A DNA stretch of 64,000 nucleotides from Lachnospiraceae bacterium (GTDB taxonomy: Bacteria > Bacillota > Clostridia > Lachnospirales > Lachnospiraceae). The notes below the pieces were generated by a model. That model did not search any database. It was given only the letters and a program-made list of their open reading frames with translations, and was not told the origin of the DNA. Shown piece after piece: positions 1 to 8,674 of the stretch. The position numbers and the translations under genes were made by a program. Numbering within the stretch: the first letter of the stretch is position 1; each line of letters opens with the position of its first letter. The stretch covers positions 62,001 to 126,000 of the forward strand of contig FUZG01000008.1 in NCBI GenBank assembly GCA_900168235.1. The letters are read 5' to 3'.

Positions 1-92
1 ATTATGCTGGAAATGTAATCGTAGCAAGGGGGCAAAACTTACCTTAACATTGTAACGAGTAGTAAAAATTTGAAGTGAAAAAACGAAAACCA

Positions 93-315
93 GTCCCTGC
101 ACGGGGTATCATCATACTAAGCGAACCATTTGGAAGCGGAGGCAGGAAGCGCGAGTATAGCGCAGGCGAATGAAGCACTGTTTGAGAGCACTTTGAGCAC
201 CGACCGGAGGTCATAGGTGCAAAGTGCCCGAGTTGCGGAATCGCCTGCGTATAGGCGGCGGAGCGCTGACAACGAAGCGACGGTTCGCGTGTATGATGAT
301 ACCCCGTGCAGGGAC
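93..315. repeat. Large nested hairpin element 1
   Basis: Two perfect 25-base inverted arms (93-117 and 291-315) enclose further nested complementary segments: GCGAACC 121-127 with GGTTCGC 282-288, CGCAGGCGA 161-169 with TCGCCTGCG 241-249, and an apical stem GCACTTTG 188-195 with CAAAGTGC 220-227. The whole 223 bases can fold as one long interrupted hairpin. The apex is flanked by TTTGAG and CGAGTT, which also occur in the element at 28971-29165. No plausible gene lies inside. Bases 1-92 show nothing recognisable. Confidence 0.8.
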
Positions 316-348
316 GTCACTATGTTATCGACCAAAACACCAACAAAA

Positions 349-383
349 ACCACACAACAAACCCTTGACAAACCACACAACAA
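349..383 (+). promoter_or_regulatory. Putative tandem operator of the BMC locus
   Basis: ACCACACAACAA occurs exactly twice, at 349-360 and 372-383, 23 bases apart (about two helical turns). The second copy lies between the -35 and -10 of the promoter at 365-393. A near-identical copy (ACCACACGACAA, 4395-4406) sits just after the second promoter of the locus. The DeoR-type regulator at 12268-13035 is the natural candidate ligand-responsive repressor; that link is inference. Confidence 0.5.
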
Positions 384-393
384 ATCATAAAAT
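365..393 (+). promoter_or_regulatory. Sigma-A promoter for the diol dehydratase unit
   Basis: TTGACA at 365-370 and TAAAAT at 388-393 are separated by exactly 17 bases, a near-consensus vegetative promoter. Transcription would start near 400, leaving a leader of about 130 bases containing small inverted repeats such as CTGTAT...ATACAG and GTACC...GGTAC around the ribosome site. Confidence 0.7.
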
Positions 394-531
394 CATCTAA
401 TAAACCAATTCAAAATTCTGTTGCTTTTAAAAAATCGTAGACGCTGTATCCTGGTGGGACAGAATACAGCAGGAACCATAGGTCCTGTCGAAAAGACAGA
501 AACAAAGTACCATTCAGGAGGTACTGTTTTG

Positions 532-3060
532 GTGAAACTAAATACGATGCCGACCGCAAAATCGGACCGCATACAAAAGCTCATAGACAATCTCTATGCA
601 AAAATGCCTGAAATAGAGGCATCACGTGCGGAACTGCTGACGGAAAGCTATAAGCGGACAGAAAACGAACCCATCGTAATGCGCCGCGCACATGCGTTTG
701 AGCACATTCTCGACAACATCCCGATCATAATCCGTGATAACGAACTGATAGTAGGTTCAACAACTATCGCTCCACGCGGATGTCAGACCTATCCCGAATT
801 TTCATACGAGTGGCTGGAACCGGAATTCGAAACTGTCGCGTCAAGAGAAGCAGATCCCTTTTATATTTCAGAAGAAACGAAAACAAAGCTGCTCAGGGTG
901 CATCCTTATTGGAAAGGAAAGACCAGCAGTGATCTCGCGTCATACTATATGACGGAAGAAACCAAAAAGGCTATAGATCACGCTGTCTTCACGCCCGGTA
1001 ACTATTTCTATAACGGTGTAGGACATATAACTGTCAAATACTGGGAAGTTCTGGAAATCGGCTTTGAAGGAATTATAAAAAAGATCGAAGCCGAAATGGA
1101 AAAAGAAAAAATCGGAGACGGTGATTACGCGAGAAAGCATACACTTCTCGAAGCCATGATAATAAGCTGTAAAGCTGTCATCCGCTACGCAGAGCGTTAT
1201 GCGGAGCTTGCAGAAAAAATGGCGAGAGAAACTGTTGATCAGAAAAGAGCAGGAGAACTGCGTAAAATCGCAGAAAACTGCCGAAATGTCCCTCGTCGTC
1301 CGGCAGGAAGCTTTTACGAAGCATGCCAGACTTTCTGGTTCATCCAGCAGCTTCTGCAGCTGGAGTCCAGCGGTCACTCCATATCTCCGGGACGCTTTGA
1401 CCAGTATATGTATCCGTACTATAAAAAAGATCTCGATGCAGGAAAGATCACCCGTGACGAAGCACAGGAATATCTGGACTGCGTATGGGTTAAATTCAAC
1501 GACCTCAATAAATGCAGGGACGAAGCAAGCGCAAAGGGTTTTGCGGGATACTCACTGTTTCAGAATCTCACAGTCGGCGGTCAGGATACATACGGCGTAG
1601 ATGCAAGTAATGATCTGACGCTCATGTGCATCTGGGCAGAAGACCACGTTCATCTCCCGGCACCATCGCTCTCGCTTCGGGTTTGGAATCTCACACCTCA
1701 CGCGGTTATGAATGAAGCATGCAAGCTCACCCGTACAGGAATGGGCATGCCTGCTTACTACAATGATGAAGTCATAATCCCGTCACTCATGAGCATGGGA
1801 TTAACACTGGAAGAAGCCCGTAACTACGGCATCATCGGATGCGTAGAACCCCAGATCGGCGGAAAGACTATGGGCTGGCATGATGCTGCATTTTTCAATA
1901 TGTGCAGACCGCTAGAGCTCGTATTCTCAAACGGTTATGAAAACGGTGAGAGAATCAGTATCCAGACCGGAGAACTGTCAGAACTAAAGACATTTGATGA
2001 TTTCTGGAATGCATATAAAAAGCAGATGGAGTACCAAATATCTCTATTGGTAAATGCGGATAACAGCATAGACGCAGCCCATGCGGAAAGAGTTCCGCTC
2101 CCGTGGCTTTCCTGCCTCGTGGACGACTGCATCAGCCGTGGACTCACAACAGAGCAGGGCGGAGCTGTTTACAATTTCACAGGTCCCCAGTGCTTTGGAA
2201 TCGCTAACACGGCAGATTCATTGTGGGCGATAAAGACGCTTGTTTACGAACAGCATAAGCTCACACTTCAGGAGTATAAAAAAGCGATCGATGCAAACTT
2301 CGGTCAGGGACTTGATGATATCTCTGTAGAAAAAATTGTGAAGACTATCGCAGAACAGCTCCAGAACAGCGGAAGAACTGTTACGGCAGAGGATGTCGCA
2401 GCAATAGTCACAGCAGTAAAAACTACAGAGCTTCCAACGGCGGAAAAGCAGAAATATCAGGAACTTCTCGACGAAATAGACGCTCTTCCGAAGTACGGAA
2501 ATGACATCGAAGAAGTTGATTATTTTGCAAGAGAGTGCGCTTATCTCTACACGAAACCGTTAAAGGAATACACAAATCCCAGAGGCGGAAAATATCAGGC
2601 AGGCGTGTACCCGGTATCTGCAAATGTTCCCCTTGGAGAGCAGACAGGAGCAACACCGGACGGAAGACTCGCCCATACGCCTATCGCGGACGGTATAGGC
2701 CCCATGCATGGCAGAGATAACTCGGGTCCTACGGCGACAGCTAATTCCGTAGCGAGGATCGATCACGGCATAGCATCAAACGGAACACTTCTCAATCAGA
2801 AGTTCCATCCGTCGGCGCTTGCAGGAGAAACAGGATTAAATAATTTTGAAAATCTGATCCGTACATATTTTGATGAAAAGGGCATGCACATGCAGTTCAA
2901 TGTGGTTGATAAGGAAACACTCCTTGATGCCCAGGTTCATCCTGAAAAATATAAGAGCCTCGTGGTAAGAGTGGCAGGATACTCAGCACTTTTCACATCG
3001 CTCTCAAAGAGCCTTCAGGATGACATCATCTCCCGCACGGAGCAGGGATTTGAATACTAA
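532..3060 (+). CDS. Glycyl-radical 1,2-propanediol dehydratase (B12-independent)
   Basis: An oxygen-sensitive glycyl-radical enzyme predicted to dehydrate 1,2-propanediol to propanal inside the microcompartment. The 842-residue length fits the PFL/glycerol-dehydratase family. The thiyl-radical motif GCVEPQ (Cys near residue 436) is the glycerol/diol dehydratase form, and the C-terminal RVAGYSA motif carries the radical glycine near residue 816. I chose GTG 532 because AGGAGG at 516-521 precedes it by ten bases; TTG 529 and ATG 547 are alternatives, and the longer reading from 421 adds sequence unlike the family. No N-terminal encapsulation helix is visible. The activase follows nine bases downstream. 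Substrate assignment rests on the neighbours (aldolase, PduP, PduL, shell genes); glycerol dehydratase is the other possibility. Confidence 0.9.
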   Translation: MKLNTMPTAKSDRIQKLIDNLYAKMPEIEASRAELLTESYKRTENEPIVMRRAHAFEHILDNIPIIIRDNELIVGSTTIAPRGCQTYPEFSYEWLEPEFETVASREADPFYISEETKTKLLRVHPYWKGKTSSDLASYYMTEETKKAIDHAVFTPGNYFYNGVGHITVKYWEVLEIGFEGIIKKIEAEMEKEKIGDGDYARKHTLLEAMIISCKAVIRYAERYAELAEKMARETVDQKRAGELRKIAENCRNVPRRPAGSFYEACQTFWFIQQLLQLESSGHSISPGRFDQYMYPYYKKDLDAGKITRDEAQEYLDCVWVKFNDLNKCRDEASAKGFAGYSLFQNLTVGGQDTYGVDASNDLTLMCIWAEDHVHLPAPSLSLRVWNLTPHAVMNEACKLTRTGMGMPAYYNDEVIIPSLMSMGLTLEEARNYGIIGCVEPQIGGKTMGWHDAAFFNMCRPLELVFSNGYENGERISIQTGELSELKTFDDFWNAYKKQMEYQISLLVNADNSIDAAHAERVPLPWLSCLVDDCISRGLTTEQGGAVYNFTGPQCFGIANTADSLWAIKTLVYEQHKLTLQEYKKAIDANFGQGLDDISVEKIVKTIAEQLQNSGRTVTAEDVAAIVTAVKTTELPTAEKQKYQELLDEIDALPKYGNDIEEVDYFARECAYLYTKPLKEYTNPRGGKYQAGVYPVSANVPLGEQTGATPDGRLAHTPIADGIGPMHGRDNSGPTATANSVARIDHGIASNGTLLNQKFHPSALAGETGLNNFENLIRTYFDEKGMHMQFNVVDKETLLDAQVHPEKYKSLVVRVAGYSALFTSLSKSLQDDIISRTEQGFEY

Positions 3061-3069
3061 GGACAGGCT

Positions 3070-3861
3070 ATGGAAGAGTATCTGAATACAAGAGGACGGA
3101 TTTTTGATATCCAGAGATATTCGGTCCATGACGGAAAAGGGATAAGGACTATCGTATTCCTGAAAGGATGTGTGCTCCGCTGTAAGTGGTGCTGCAATCC
3201 CGAATCACAGGAATACGCGATCCAGCAGATGGTCCAGAATGGAAAGACCAAAACTGTAGGAGAGGATATCACGGTACAGGATGCGCTGGATATCCTCGAA
3301 AAAGACAGGCGGTACTTCTACCGTTCCGGCGGAGGGCTCACACTTTCCGGTGGAGAAAGTCTGGTGCAGTACGAATTTGCAAGAGACCTTCTGCATGGCG
3401 CAAAGGCGTCGGGTTTTAGTACAGCACTTGAGAGCATGGCATGTGCCGAGTACTGCAAGATCGAAGCAGTCTTACCGTATCTCGACCAATATCTAATGGA
3501 TATAAAACACACAAATCCACAAAAACACAAGGAGTTTACCGGAAAAGAAAATTCTCTGATGTTGGAAAACGCAAGGAAGGTCGCCGAGTCGGGACAGACA
3601 GAACTGATAATCAGAACTCCGGTCATCCCGACGTTTAATGACACGGATGAAGAGATAAGATCAATAGCAGAATTTACGGCTTCGCTCCCGGGAGTCACAG
3701 AGATTCACCTGCTGCCATATCACAGACTTGGCTATGACAAGTATGTGGGACTGGGAAGACCTTATCCCATGGGAGACCTGGAACCGCCTGCAAAAGAAAA
3801 GATGCTGCGGTTCAAAGCTATTGTTGAGAGTACGGGGCTTAACTGTGTTATAGGCGGATAA
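3070..3861 (+). CDS. Glycyl-radical enzyme activase (radical SAM)
   Basis: A radical-SAM protein that uses S-adenosylmethionine to install the glycyl radical on the upstream dehydratase. The cluster-binding CxxxCxxC motif is at Cys34, Cys38 and Cys41 (GCVLRCKWC), and a GGE-type SAM motif (LSGGES) follows around residue 95. At 263 residues it is short: the ferredoxin-like insert with two extra 4Fe-4S clusters seen after the radical-SAM motif in many diol/glycerol dehydratase activases is absent, so it resembles pyruvate formate-lyase activase in size. It lies nine bases after the dehydratase and is followed by a terminator, so the two genes form a unit. Confidence 0.9.
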   Translation: MEEYLNTRGRIFDIQRYSVHDGKGIRTIVFLKGCVLRCKWCCNPESQEYAIQQMVQNGKTKTVGEDITVQDALDILEKDRRYFYRSGGGLTLSGGESLVQYEFARDLLHGAKASGFSTALESMACAEYCKIEAVLPYLDQYLMDIKHTNPQKHKEFTGKENSLMLENARKVAESGQTELIIRTPVIPTFNDTDEEIRSIAEFTASLPGVTEIHLLPYHRLGYDKYVGLGRPYPMGDLEPPAKEKMLRFKAIVESTGLNCVIGG

Positions 3862-3876
3862 TATGATGCTAAAGGC

Positions 3877-3913
3877 AGAGTCATCACATGAGTTTTATGT
3901 GGTGGCTCTTTTT
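3877..3913 (+). terminator. Rho-independent terminator after the activase
   Basis: AGAGTCATCACAT pairs with ATGTGGTGGCTCT through two G-U pairs, followed by a run of five T. It would end the dehydratase-activase transcript before the second BMC promoter. Confidence 0.7.
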
Positions 3914-3935
3914 GTGTGTTGGTGTGGAGGGGGAC

Positions 3936-4106
3936 GCCCGAGGATGAACATTGACCTTCATCAGCTCGGCGGGATTTTCCGAATCCCGGTCACGCTGTAC
4001 TAATCCTTCGCGCTTAGAATCGCGCTCACGAAGTACAGCGGACAGTGTATCCGTCAAATCCCAAGCGCCTCCAAATGCTGACTCAGGTCAATGTTCACCC
4101 TCGGGC
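3936..4106. repeat. Large nested hairpin element 2
   Basis: Arms at 3936-3956 and 4086-4106 are inverted copies over 21 bases with one mismatch (a possible G-U pair). An inner stem CTGTACT/AGTACAG lies at the centre. A smaller hairpin (GGGCTG...CAGCCC, 4103-4124) abuts the right arm. The element fills most of the 628-base gap between the activase and the aldolase. Bases 4125-4340 show no gene. Confidence 0.7.
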
Positions 4107-4345
4107 TGTTGCTTCGCTCAGCCCGAAACGAAAATTTACGCTGCGAACGGTCTTGCCGAAGCCATAGTGTAAGTACATATATAGCTGCACGTATGGGTAT
4201 GCCAATAACTATCACCAACCAATTCTGCCACAATCTCACATTGCATAAACCTAAAAACACAGCACAAACCCAAAAACATGCATACAAAATCTAAAAAGTA
4301 TACAAAAACAACCGCCAAACTGCCGAAAATCACACTGTTAAAATG

Positions 4346-4374
4346 TTGACAGTTGTGGTATTGAGTTCTATAAT
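4346..4374 (+). promoter_or_regulatory. Consensus sigma-A promoter for the main BMC operon
   Basis: TTGACA (4346-4351), 17 bases, then TATAAT (4369-4374): a perfect vegetative promoter. It is flanked by GTGGTATT (4355-4362) and AATACCAC (4392-4399), an inverted pair spanning the start site. Such a strong promoter is expected to need repression. Confidence 0.85.
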
Positions 4375-4394
4375 CAACATAAAAGCAACAGAAT

Positions 4395-4406
4395 ACCACA
4401 CGACAA
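4395..4406 (+). promoter_or_regulatory. Third copy of the putative BMC operator
   Basis: ACCACACGACAA differs at one base from the tandem copies at 349-360 and 372-383. It lies about 15-26 bases after the expected transcription start, a position suited to blocking a repressed transcript. Confidence 0.5.
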
Positions 4407-4489
4407 TGCCGAGAGAACCGACCATCCCACATTTGGTTCATGAGGCGGTGAAAAAATAAGCATCACTTTTTAAGGAGGCTATGTAGGTT

Positions 4490-5302
4490 ATGCTGAACGA
4501 GTATGAAGTAAAGAAGCAGATATGTGAGATCGGAAAAAGAATCTATAACCGCGGAATGGTTGCAGCAAACGATGGAAACATCTCCGTAAAGCTCAATGAC
4601 CATGAATTTCTCTGCACACCGACAGGCGTGTCAAAAGGATTCATGACACCTGAGATGATCTGTAAGATCGATGAAAAAGGAAATGTGCTCCAGGCAACAG
4701 CACCTTACCGTCCGTCATCCGAGATCAAGATGCACTTGAGAGTTTATGAGAAGAGACCGGATGTTGGAGCAGTAGTACATGCACATCCCACATATGCAAC
4801 AGCATTTGCTATTGCAGGAATCCCGCTTACACAGCCGATCATGCCGGAAGCTGTTATCTCCCTCGGATGTGTTCCTATCGCAAAGTATGGAACACCGTCA
4901 ACAGAAGAGATTCCGGATGCAGTAGAAGAATATCTTCCTTACTTCGATGCAGTCCTTCTTGAGAGCCACGGCGCACTGTCCTACAGCGTAGATCTGACAC
5001 AGGCTTATTACAAGATGGAGTCACTCGAGTTCTATGCAAACCTTCTTTATAAAGCAAAGGCACTCGGCGGACCGAAGGAATTTGATCATAACACAGTAAT
5101 GAAGCTCTATGAGATCCGCAGAAAGATGGGACTTCCGGGTAAGCATCCTGCAAACCTCTGCCAGAATAAGGGCCATGAAAACTGCCACAACTGTGCAAAC
5201 GGATGCGGAAGCGTATCAACAAACGGAACAAGCGAAGTAAATGCAGATCCTGCACTTATCGCTGAGATCACAAAGAAAGTCATGGAGCAGCTTGGAAGAT
5301 AA
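4490..5302 (+). CDS. Class II fuculose/rhamnulose-phosphate aldolase with encapsulation tail
   Basis: A zinc-dependent class II aldolase that would cleave L-fuculose- or L-rhamnulose-1-phosphate to DHAP and lactaldehyde. Seen: the HAHP zinc motif near residue 100, an upstream PSSE motif holding the catalytic glutamate, and a later ESHGA segment. After the usual fold of about 215 residues come a Cys-rich linker (roughly residues 223-240, five Cys) and a terminal amphipathic helix (about 252-270) resembling the encapsulation peptides of the next enzymes, which implies it enters the shell. This tailed aldolase is diagnostic for fucose/rhamnose BMC loci. AAGGAGG lies 11 bases before the ATG. Fuculose versus rhamnulose cannot be settled from sequence; the rhamnulokinase at the operon end favours rhamnose, perhaps both. 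Confidence 0.88.
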   Translation: MLNEYEVKKQICEIGKRIYNRGMVAANDGNISVKLNDHEFLCTPTGVSKGFMTPEMICKIDEKGNVLQATAPYRPSSEIKMHLRVYEKRPDVGAVVHAHPTYATAFAIAGIPLTQPIMPEAVISLGCVPIAKYGTPSTEEIPDAVEEYLPYFDAVLLESHGALSYSVDLTQAYYKMESLEFYANLLYKAKALGGPKEFDHNTVMKLYEIRRKMGLPGKHPANLCQNKGHENCHNCANGCGSVSTNGTSEVNADPALIAEITKKVMEQLGR

Positions 5303-5317
5303 AAAGGGAGCAGATCA

Positions 5318-6712
5318 ATGGCAGCATTAGATGAGAGTATGGTCAGAGATATCGTGCAGGAGATCGTCGCAAAAATGCAGATTTCCGAACCGGCATCAGG
5401 TATGCACGGTGTCTTTCAGGATATGAACGAAGCCATAGCTGCAGCAAAAGAAGCGCAGAAAAATGTACGTATCATGTCCATGGATCAGAGAGAAAAGATC
5501 ATTTCCATCATACGCCGGAAAATTCGAGAAAATGCCGAGACCCTCGCAAGGATGGGCGTTGATGAAACAGGAATGGGAAATGTCGGTGACAAGATCCTGA
5601 AGCATCATCTTGTAGCTGACAAATGCCCGGGAACAGAAGATATAAAAACAGAAGCATTCAGCGGAGACAGAGGTCTGACGCTCACAGAAATGGGACCCTT
5701 CGGAGTCATCGGAGCGATCACACCATGTACAAACCCCTCTGAAACAGTTCTGTGCAATACGATGGGGATGCTTGCGGCAGGAAATACAGTAGTATTCAAT
5801 CCGCACCCCAGAGCCATCAAAACATCAATATTTGCTATAAACCTTTGCAATGAAGCTTCGATAGAAGCAGGCGGACCGGACAATATCGCATGTACATGCG
5901 AGAAGCCGACAATGGAGACCAGCGACATCATGATGCATCATCCTGATATAGCGCTGTTGTCCGCAACAGGCGGTCCGGGAGTCGTAACGGCTGTGCTGCA
6001 GAGTGGAAAACGAGGCATCGGTGCAGGTGCAGGAAACCCGCCGGCGCTCGTAGACGAAACAGCAGATGTCCGTCATGCTGCAGAATCCATTGTAAACGGA
6101 TGTACATTTGACAATAATCTTCCCTGCATAGCAGAGAAAGAAATAGTTGCGGTAGACAGCATCGCAGACGAGCTCATGTCCTATATGGTGACTGAGCAGG
6201 GATGCTACAGGGCGACACCGGAAGAGCAGAGAGCACTTGAACAGGTGTGTATTGATAAAAAAGGTGCACCGAACCGTGACTGCGTAGGAAGAAGCGCAAA
6301 AGATCTCCTTTCAAAGATCGGAGTAAGCGTTCCGGATAACATCCGGTGCATCACATTCTTTGGAGAAAAAGAAGATCCGCTCATTTCCACAGAGCTGATG
6401 ATGCCCATACTCGGTATCGTAAGAGCAAAAGACTTTGAGGATGCTGTAGAAAAGGCAGTTTGGCTGGAACACGGAAACAGGCACTCGGCTCACATCCATT
6501 CAAAAAATGTAGAGCACATCACAACGTTTGCAAGAGCGGTCGATACAGCGATCCTCGTAAAGAACGGTCCTTCATATTCCGCATTGGGATTCGGAGGAGA
6601 AGGCTACTGCACATTTACGATCGCGAGCCGTACAGGAGAAGGTCTGACAAGCGCAAGGTCATTCACAAAAAAGAGAAGATGCGTAATGGTAGACAGTCTT
6701 TGCATCAGGTAA
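5318..6712 (+). CDS. pduP: CoA-acylating propionaldehyde dehydrogenase
   Basis: Oxidises propanal to propionyl-CoA with NAD inside the microcompartment. The 464-residue protein has the CoA-acylating aldehyde dehydrogenase fold, with the catalytic cysteine at residue 270 in an NNLPC context. Residues 3-20 form an amphipathic helix with the I/V..IV pattern of BMC encapsulation peptides, followed by a flexible Ser/Gly/Pro stretch before the enzyme domain. It starts 15 bases after the aldolase behind a GGGAG ribosome site. Its product CoA ester is the substrate of PduL downstream, which regenerates CoA in the shell. Confidence 0.92.
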   Translation: MAALDESMVRDIVQEIVAKMQISEPASGMHGVFQDMNEAIAAAKEAQKNVRIMSMDQREKIISIIRRKIRENAETLARMGVDETGMGNVGDKILKHHLVADKCPGTEDIKTEAFSGDRGLTLTEMGPFGVIGAITPCTNPSETVLCNTMGMLAAGNTVVFNPHPRAIKTSIFAINLCNEASIEAGGPDNIACTCEKPTMETSDIMMHHPDIALLSATGGPGVVTAVLQSGKRGIGAGAGNPPALVDETADVRHAAESIVNGCTFDNNLPCIAEKEIVAVDSIADELMSYMVTEQGCYRATPEEQRALEQVCIDKKGAPNRDCVGRSAKDLLSKIGVSVPDNIRCITFFGEKEDPLISTELMMPILGIVRAKDFEDAVEKAVWLEHGNRHSAHIHSKNVEHITTFARAVDTAILVKNGPSYSALGFGGEGYCTFTIASRTGEGLTSARSFTKKRRCVMVDSLCIR

Positions 6713-6729
6713 AAGGATAAGGAGTAAAT

Positions 6730-7947
6730 ATGGCAGCAAATACACAGGATATCGAAGCCATTGTCCGTCAGGTGCTTTCGAGCATGAACGGAAGTGCAGT
6801 TTCGGTAAATCCGTCAGCCTCATCAGGAGGCAGCACATATAACATTCCAAAGACAGCACACTGTGCATTCCTTACAGAGCTGAAGCATTTTGAGATAAAG
6901 GAAGTTCCGATCCCTGAATTAGGAGATGATGACATTCTCGTAAAAGTCGAGGGATGCGGTGTCTGCGGAACAGACGCACACGAATTTAAGGTTGATCCCT
7001 TTAAGTATATTCCGGTAAATCTTGGACATGAGGGAACAGGAACAGTTGTAAAAGTCGGAAAGAACGTAAAAGTTGATTCCGCAGGAAAGCCTATCGGCGT
7101 TGGCGACAAGATCGTAACATGCATGATATTCCATGACGATCCTGATATCACGATGTACGACCTGAATAAGCAGAACGTAGGCGGAGCTGATGTTTATGGA
7201 CTGATTCCGGGTTACGAGCAGGCGCTTTCCGGATGGTTTTCGGATTACATCCTTATCCGCAAAGGCTCCACGTTCTTTAACGTAAGCGATATGGATCTGG
7301 ATTCCAGAATACTTATCGAGCCTTGTGCGGTTTTGATCCATGCGGTTGAGAGAGCGAAGACCACAGGAATCCTCAGATTCAATTCAAGAGTCGTAGTTCA
7401 GGGATGCGGTCCCATCGGTCTTATCTGCGTAGCTGTTCTCCGTACAATGGGTATCACAAATATCGTAACGGTGGACGGAAATGATCAGAGACTTGAGTTT
7501 TCTCATGAGATGGGTGCAACAGGTCATGTAAACTTCATGAACCATAAGGGAATCGAAGCTCTTACAGAAGCAGTTAAGGCTGAGTTCGGCGGAAAGCTTG
7601 CTGATTTCGCATTCCAGTGTACAGGATCACCCGCAGGTCACAGCAACGTTTATAAGTTCATCCGAAACGGCGGAGGACTTTGCGAGCTTGGCTTCTTTAT
7701 AAACGGCGGTGATGCGACTATCAATCCTCACTTTGACATCTGCTCAAAGGAGATCACGACCGTAGGCTCATGGGTTTACACCCTTCGTGATTACGGAACA
7801 ACATTTGAGTTCCTGAAGGCAGCAAAGAGGGATGGCATCCCGATGAACAAGCTCATCACACATAAATTTGCACTTAAGGACATCAACGAAGCACTGGAAA
7901 CAAATCTGGCGCAGAAGGGTCTGAAGATCGCAGTTATGTGCGAATAA
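6730..7947 (+). CDS. Zinc-type medium-chain alcohol dehydrogenase targeted to the BMC
   Basis: Predicted to reduce propanal to propanol, or lactaldehyde to propanediol, recycling NADH within the shell. Residues 3-17 resemble the encapsulation helix of PduP and a Ser/Gly-rich linker follows. The catalytic zinc site is visible: GCGVCGTDAHE and GHEGTGTV. The Rossmann motif (GCGPIG) lies near residue 227. The lobe that normally carries four structural-zinc cysteines instead has one Cys and an acidic HDDPD segment, so structural zinc appears lost. The family differs from the iron-dependent PduQ of cobalamin-type loci. It is 405 residues, 17 bases after pduP. Confidence 0.85.
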   Translation: MAANTQDIEAIVRQVLSSMNGSAVSVNPSASSGGSTYNIPKTAHCAFLTELKHFEIKEVPIPELGDDDILVKVEGCGVCGTDAHEFKVDPFKYIPVNLGHEGTGTVVKVGKNVKVDSAGKPIGVGDKIVTCMIFHDDPDITMYDLNKQNVGGADVYGLIPGYEQALSGWFSDYILIRKGSTFFNVSDMDLDSRILIEPCAVLIHAVERAKTTGILRFNSRVVVQGCGPIGLICVAVLRTMGITNIVTVDGNDQRLEFSHEMGATGHVNFMNHKGIEALTEAVKAEFGGKLADFAFQCTGSPAGHSNVYKFIRNGGGLCELGFFINGGDATINPHFDICSKEITTVGSWVYTLRDYGTTFEFLKAAKRDGIPMNKLITHKFALKDINEALETNLAQKGLKIAVMCE

Positions 7948-7995
7948 AGAACTGATACAAAAAAATGATCATGGATAAAAAAGGAGGAAGCGGTC

Positions 7996-8322
7996 ATGCA
8001 GGGATCATCAGGTGAAGCAGTCGGACTGCTGGAGGTATTCGGACTCGTGACAGCCTTCATGGCTGCGGATGCCGGATGCAAAGCCGGAAACGTCTGGCTG
8101 GAGCCTTTTGATAAAAATAAGCCGGCAAATGCGGATACCCTTCCGGTCCCGCTTCTGGTCACGGTCAAATTCAGAGGATCTGTATCCGATGTAGAGGCTG
8201 CGATGGAAGCCGGAGAACGGGTTGCACAGAGTCTTACAGGAGTCGTGCAGAAGCACATAATTGCAAGACCAACCGAAGACACTGACAAAATGCTGAAAAT
8301 TAACTGTTTTGATAAAAACTAA
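7996..8322 (+). CDS. BMC-H shell protein with a pore-region insertion
   Basis: A 108-residue hexameric shell protein. The N-terminal EAVGLLEVFG and the A..AADA.CKA segment match the BMC domain. Compared with the other three BMC-H proteins here it has about a dozen extra residues, rich in Pro/Asn/Asp, before the LLVTVKF strand. That is where the pore loop lies, and the usual GSG is replaced by PVP. It is led by a strong AAGGAGG. Possibly a facet with a distinct pore; metabolite unknown. Confidence 0.85.
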   Translation: MQGSSGEAVGLLEVFGLVTAFMAADAGCKAGNVWLEPFDKNKPANADTLPVPLLVTVKFRGSVSDVEAAMEAGERVAQSLTGVVQKHIIARPTEDTDKMLKINCFDKN

Positions 8323-8371
8323 ATTTGCTTACAGTGTTCTGCAATGAGATGCAGACAGAAAGGAAGATAAT

Positions 8372-8650
8372 ATGTCACAGGAAGCACTTGGAATGGTTGA
8401 GACAAGAGGTCTTACAGCAGCTATCGAGGCAGCAGATCAGATGACAAAGGCTGCAGAGGTTACTCTCATCGGAACTGAGAAGATCGGTTCCGGACTGGTA
8501 ACAGTAATGGTAAGAGGAGATGTAGGCGCTGTTAAGGCAGCAGTTGAGACAGGTGCGGCAGCAGCAAGCCGTCTCGGAGAGCTGGTTGCTTCTCACGTAA
8601 TTCCTCGTCCGCACAATGATGTTGAGGGTATTCTTCCGAAGATCGGGTAA
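8372..8650 (+). CDS. BMC-H shell protein, PduA/PduJ type (copy 1)
   Basis: A 92-residue canonical BMC-H protein forming flat hexameric facets. It starts [11 protein letters not shown], has the pore loop KIGSGLV with the GSG seen in PduA-type pores, and ends with the RPHND segment. It is almost identical to the protein at 9051-9329, including a 60-base stretch of identical DNA (8477-8536 versus 9156-9215), so the two arose by recent duplication or are kept alike by gene conversion. Confidence 0.93.
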   Translation: MSQEALGMVETRGLTAAIEAADQMTKAAEVTLIGTEKIGSGLVTVMVRGDVGAVKAAVETGAAAASRLGELVASHVIPRPHNDVEGILPKIG

Positions 8651-8674
8651 TGCTTTTAGAAAGGATTTAGGACA

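Noticed and set aside
117-383. An 88-codon minus-strand reading frame near the window start
   Set aside because: It lies within the palindromic element 1, has no ribosome site and its composition follows the inverted repeat.
421-531. N-terminal extension of the diol dehydratase from TTG 421
   Set aside because: No ribosome site, unlike family N termini, and it crosses leader hairpins; a strong AGGAGG supports GTG 532.
4136-4441. Minus-strand 101-codon frame in the aldolase upstream region
   Set aside because: It overlaps a consensus promoter and hairpin element 2 and resembles no protein.
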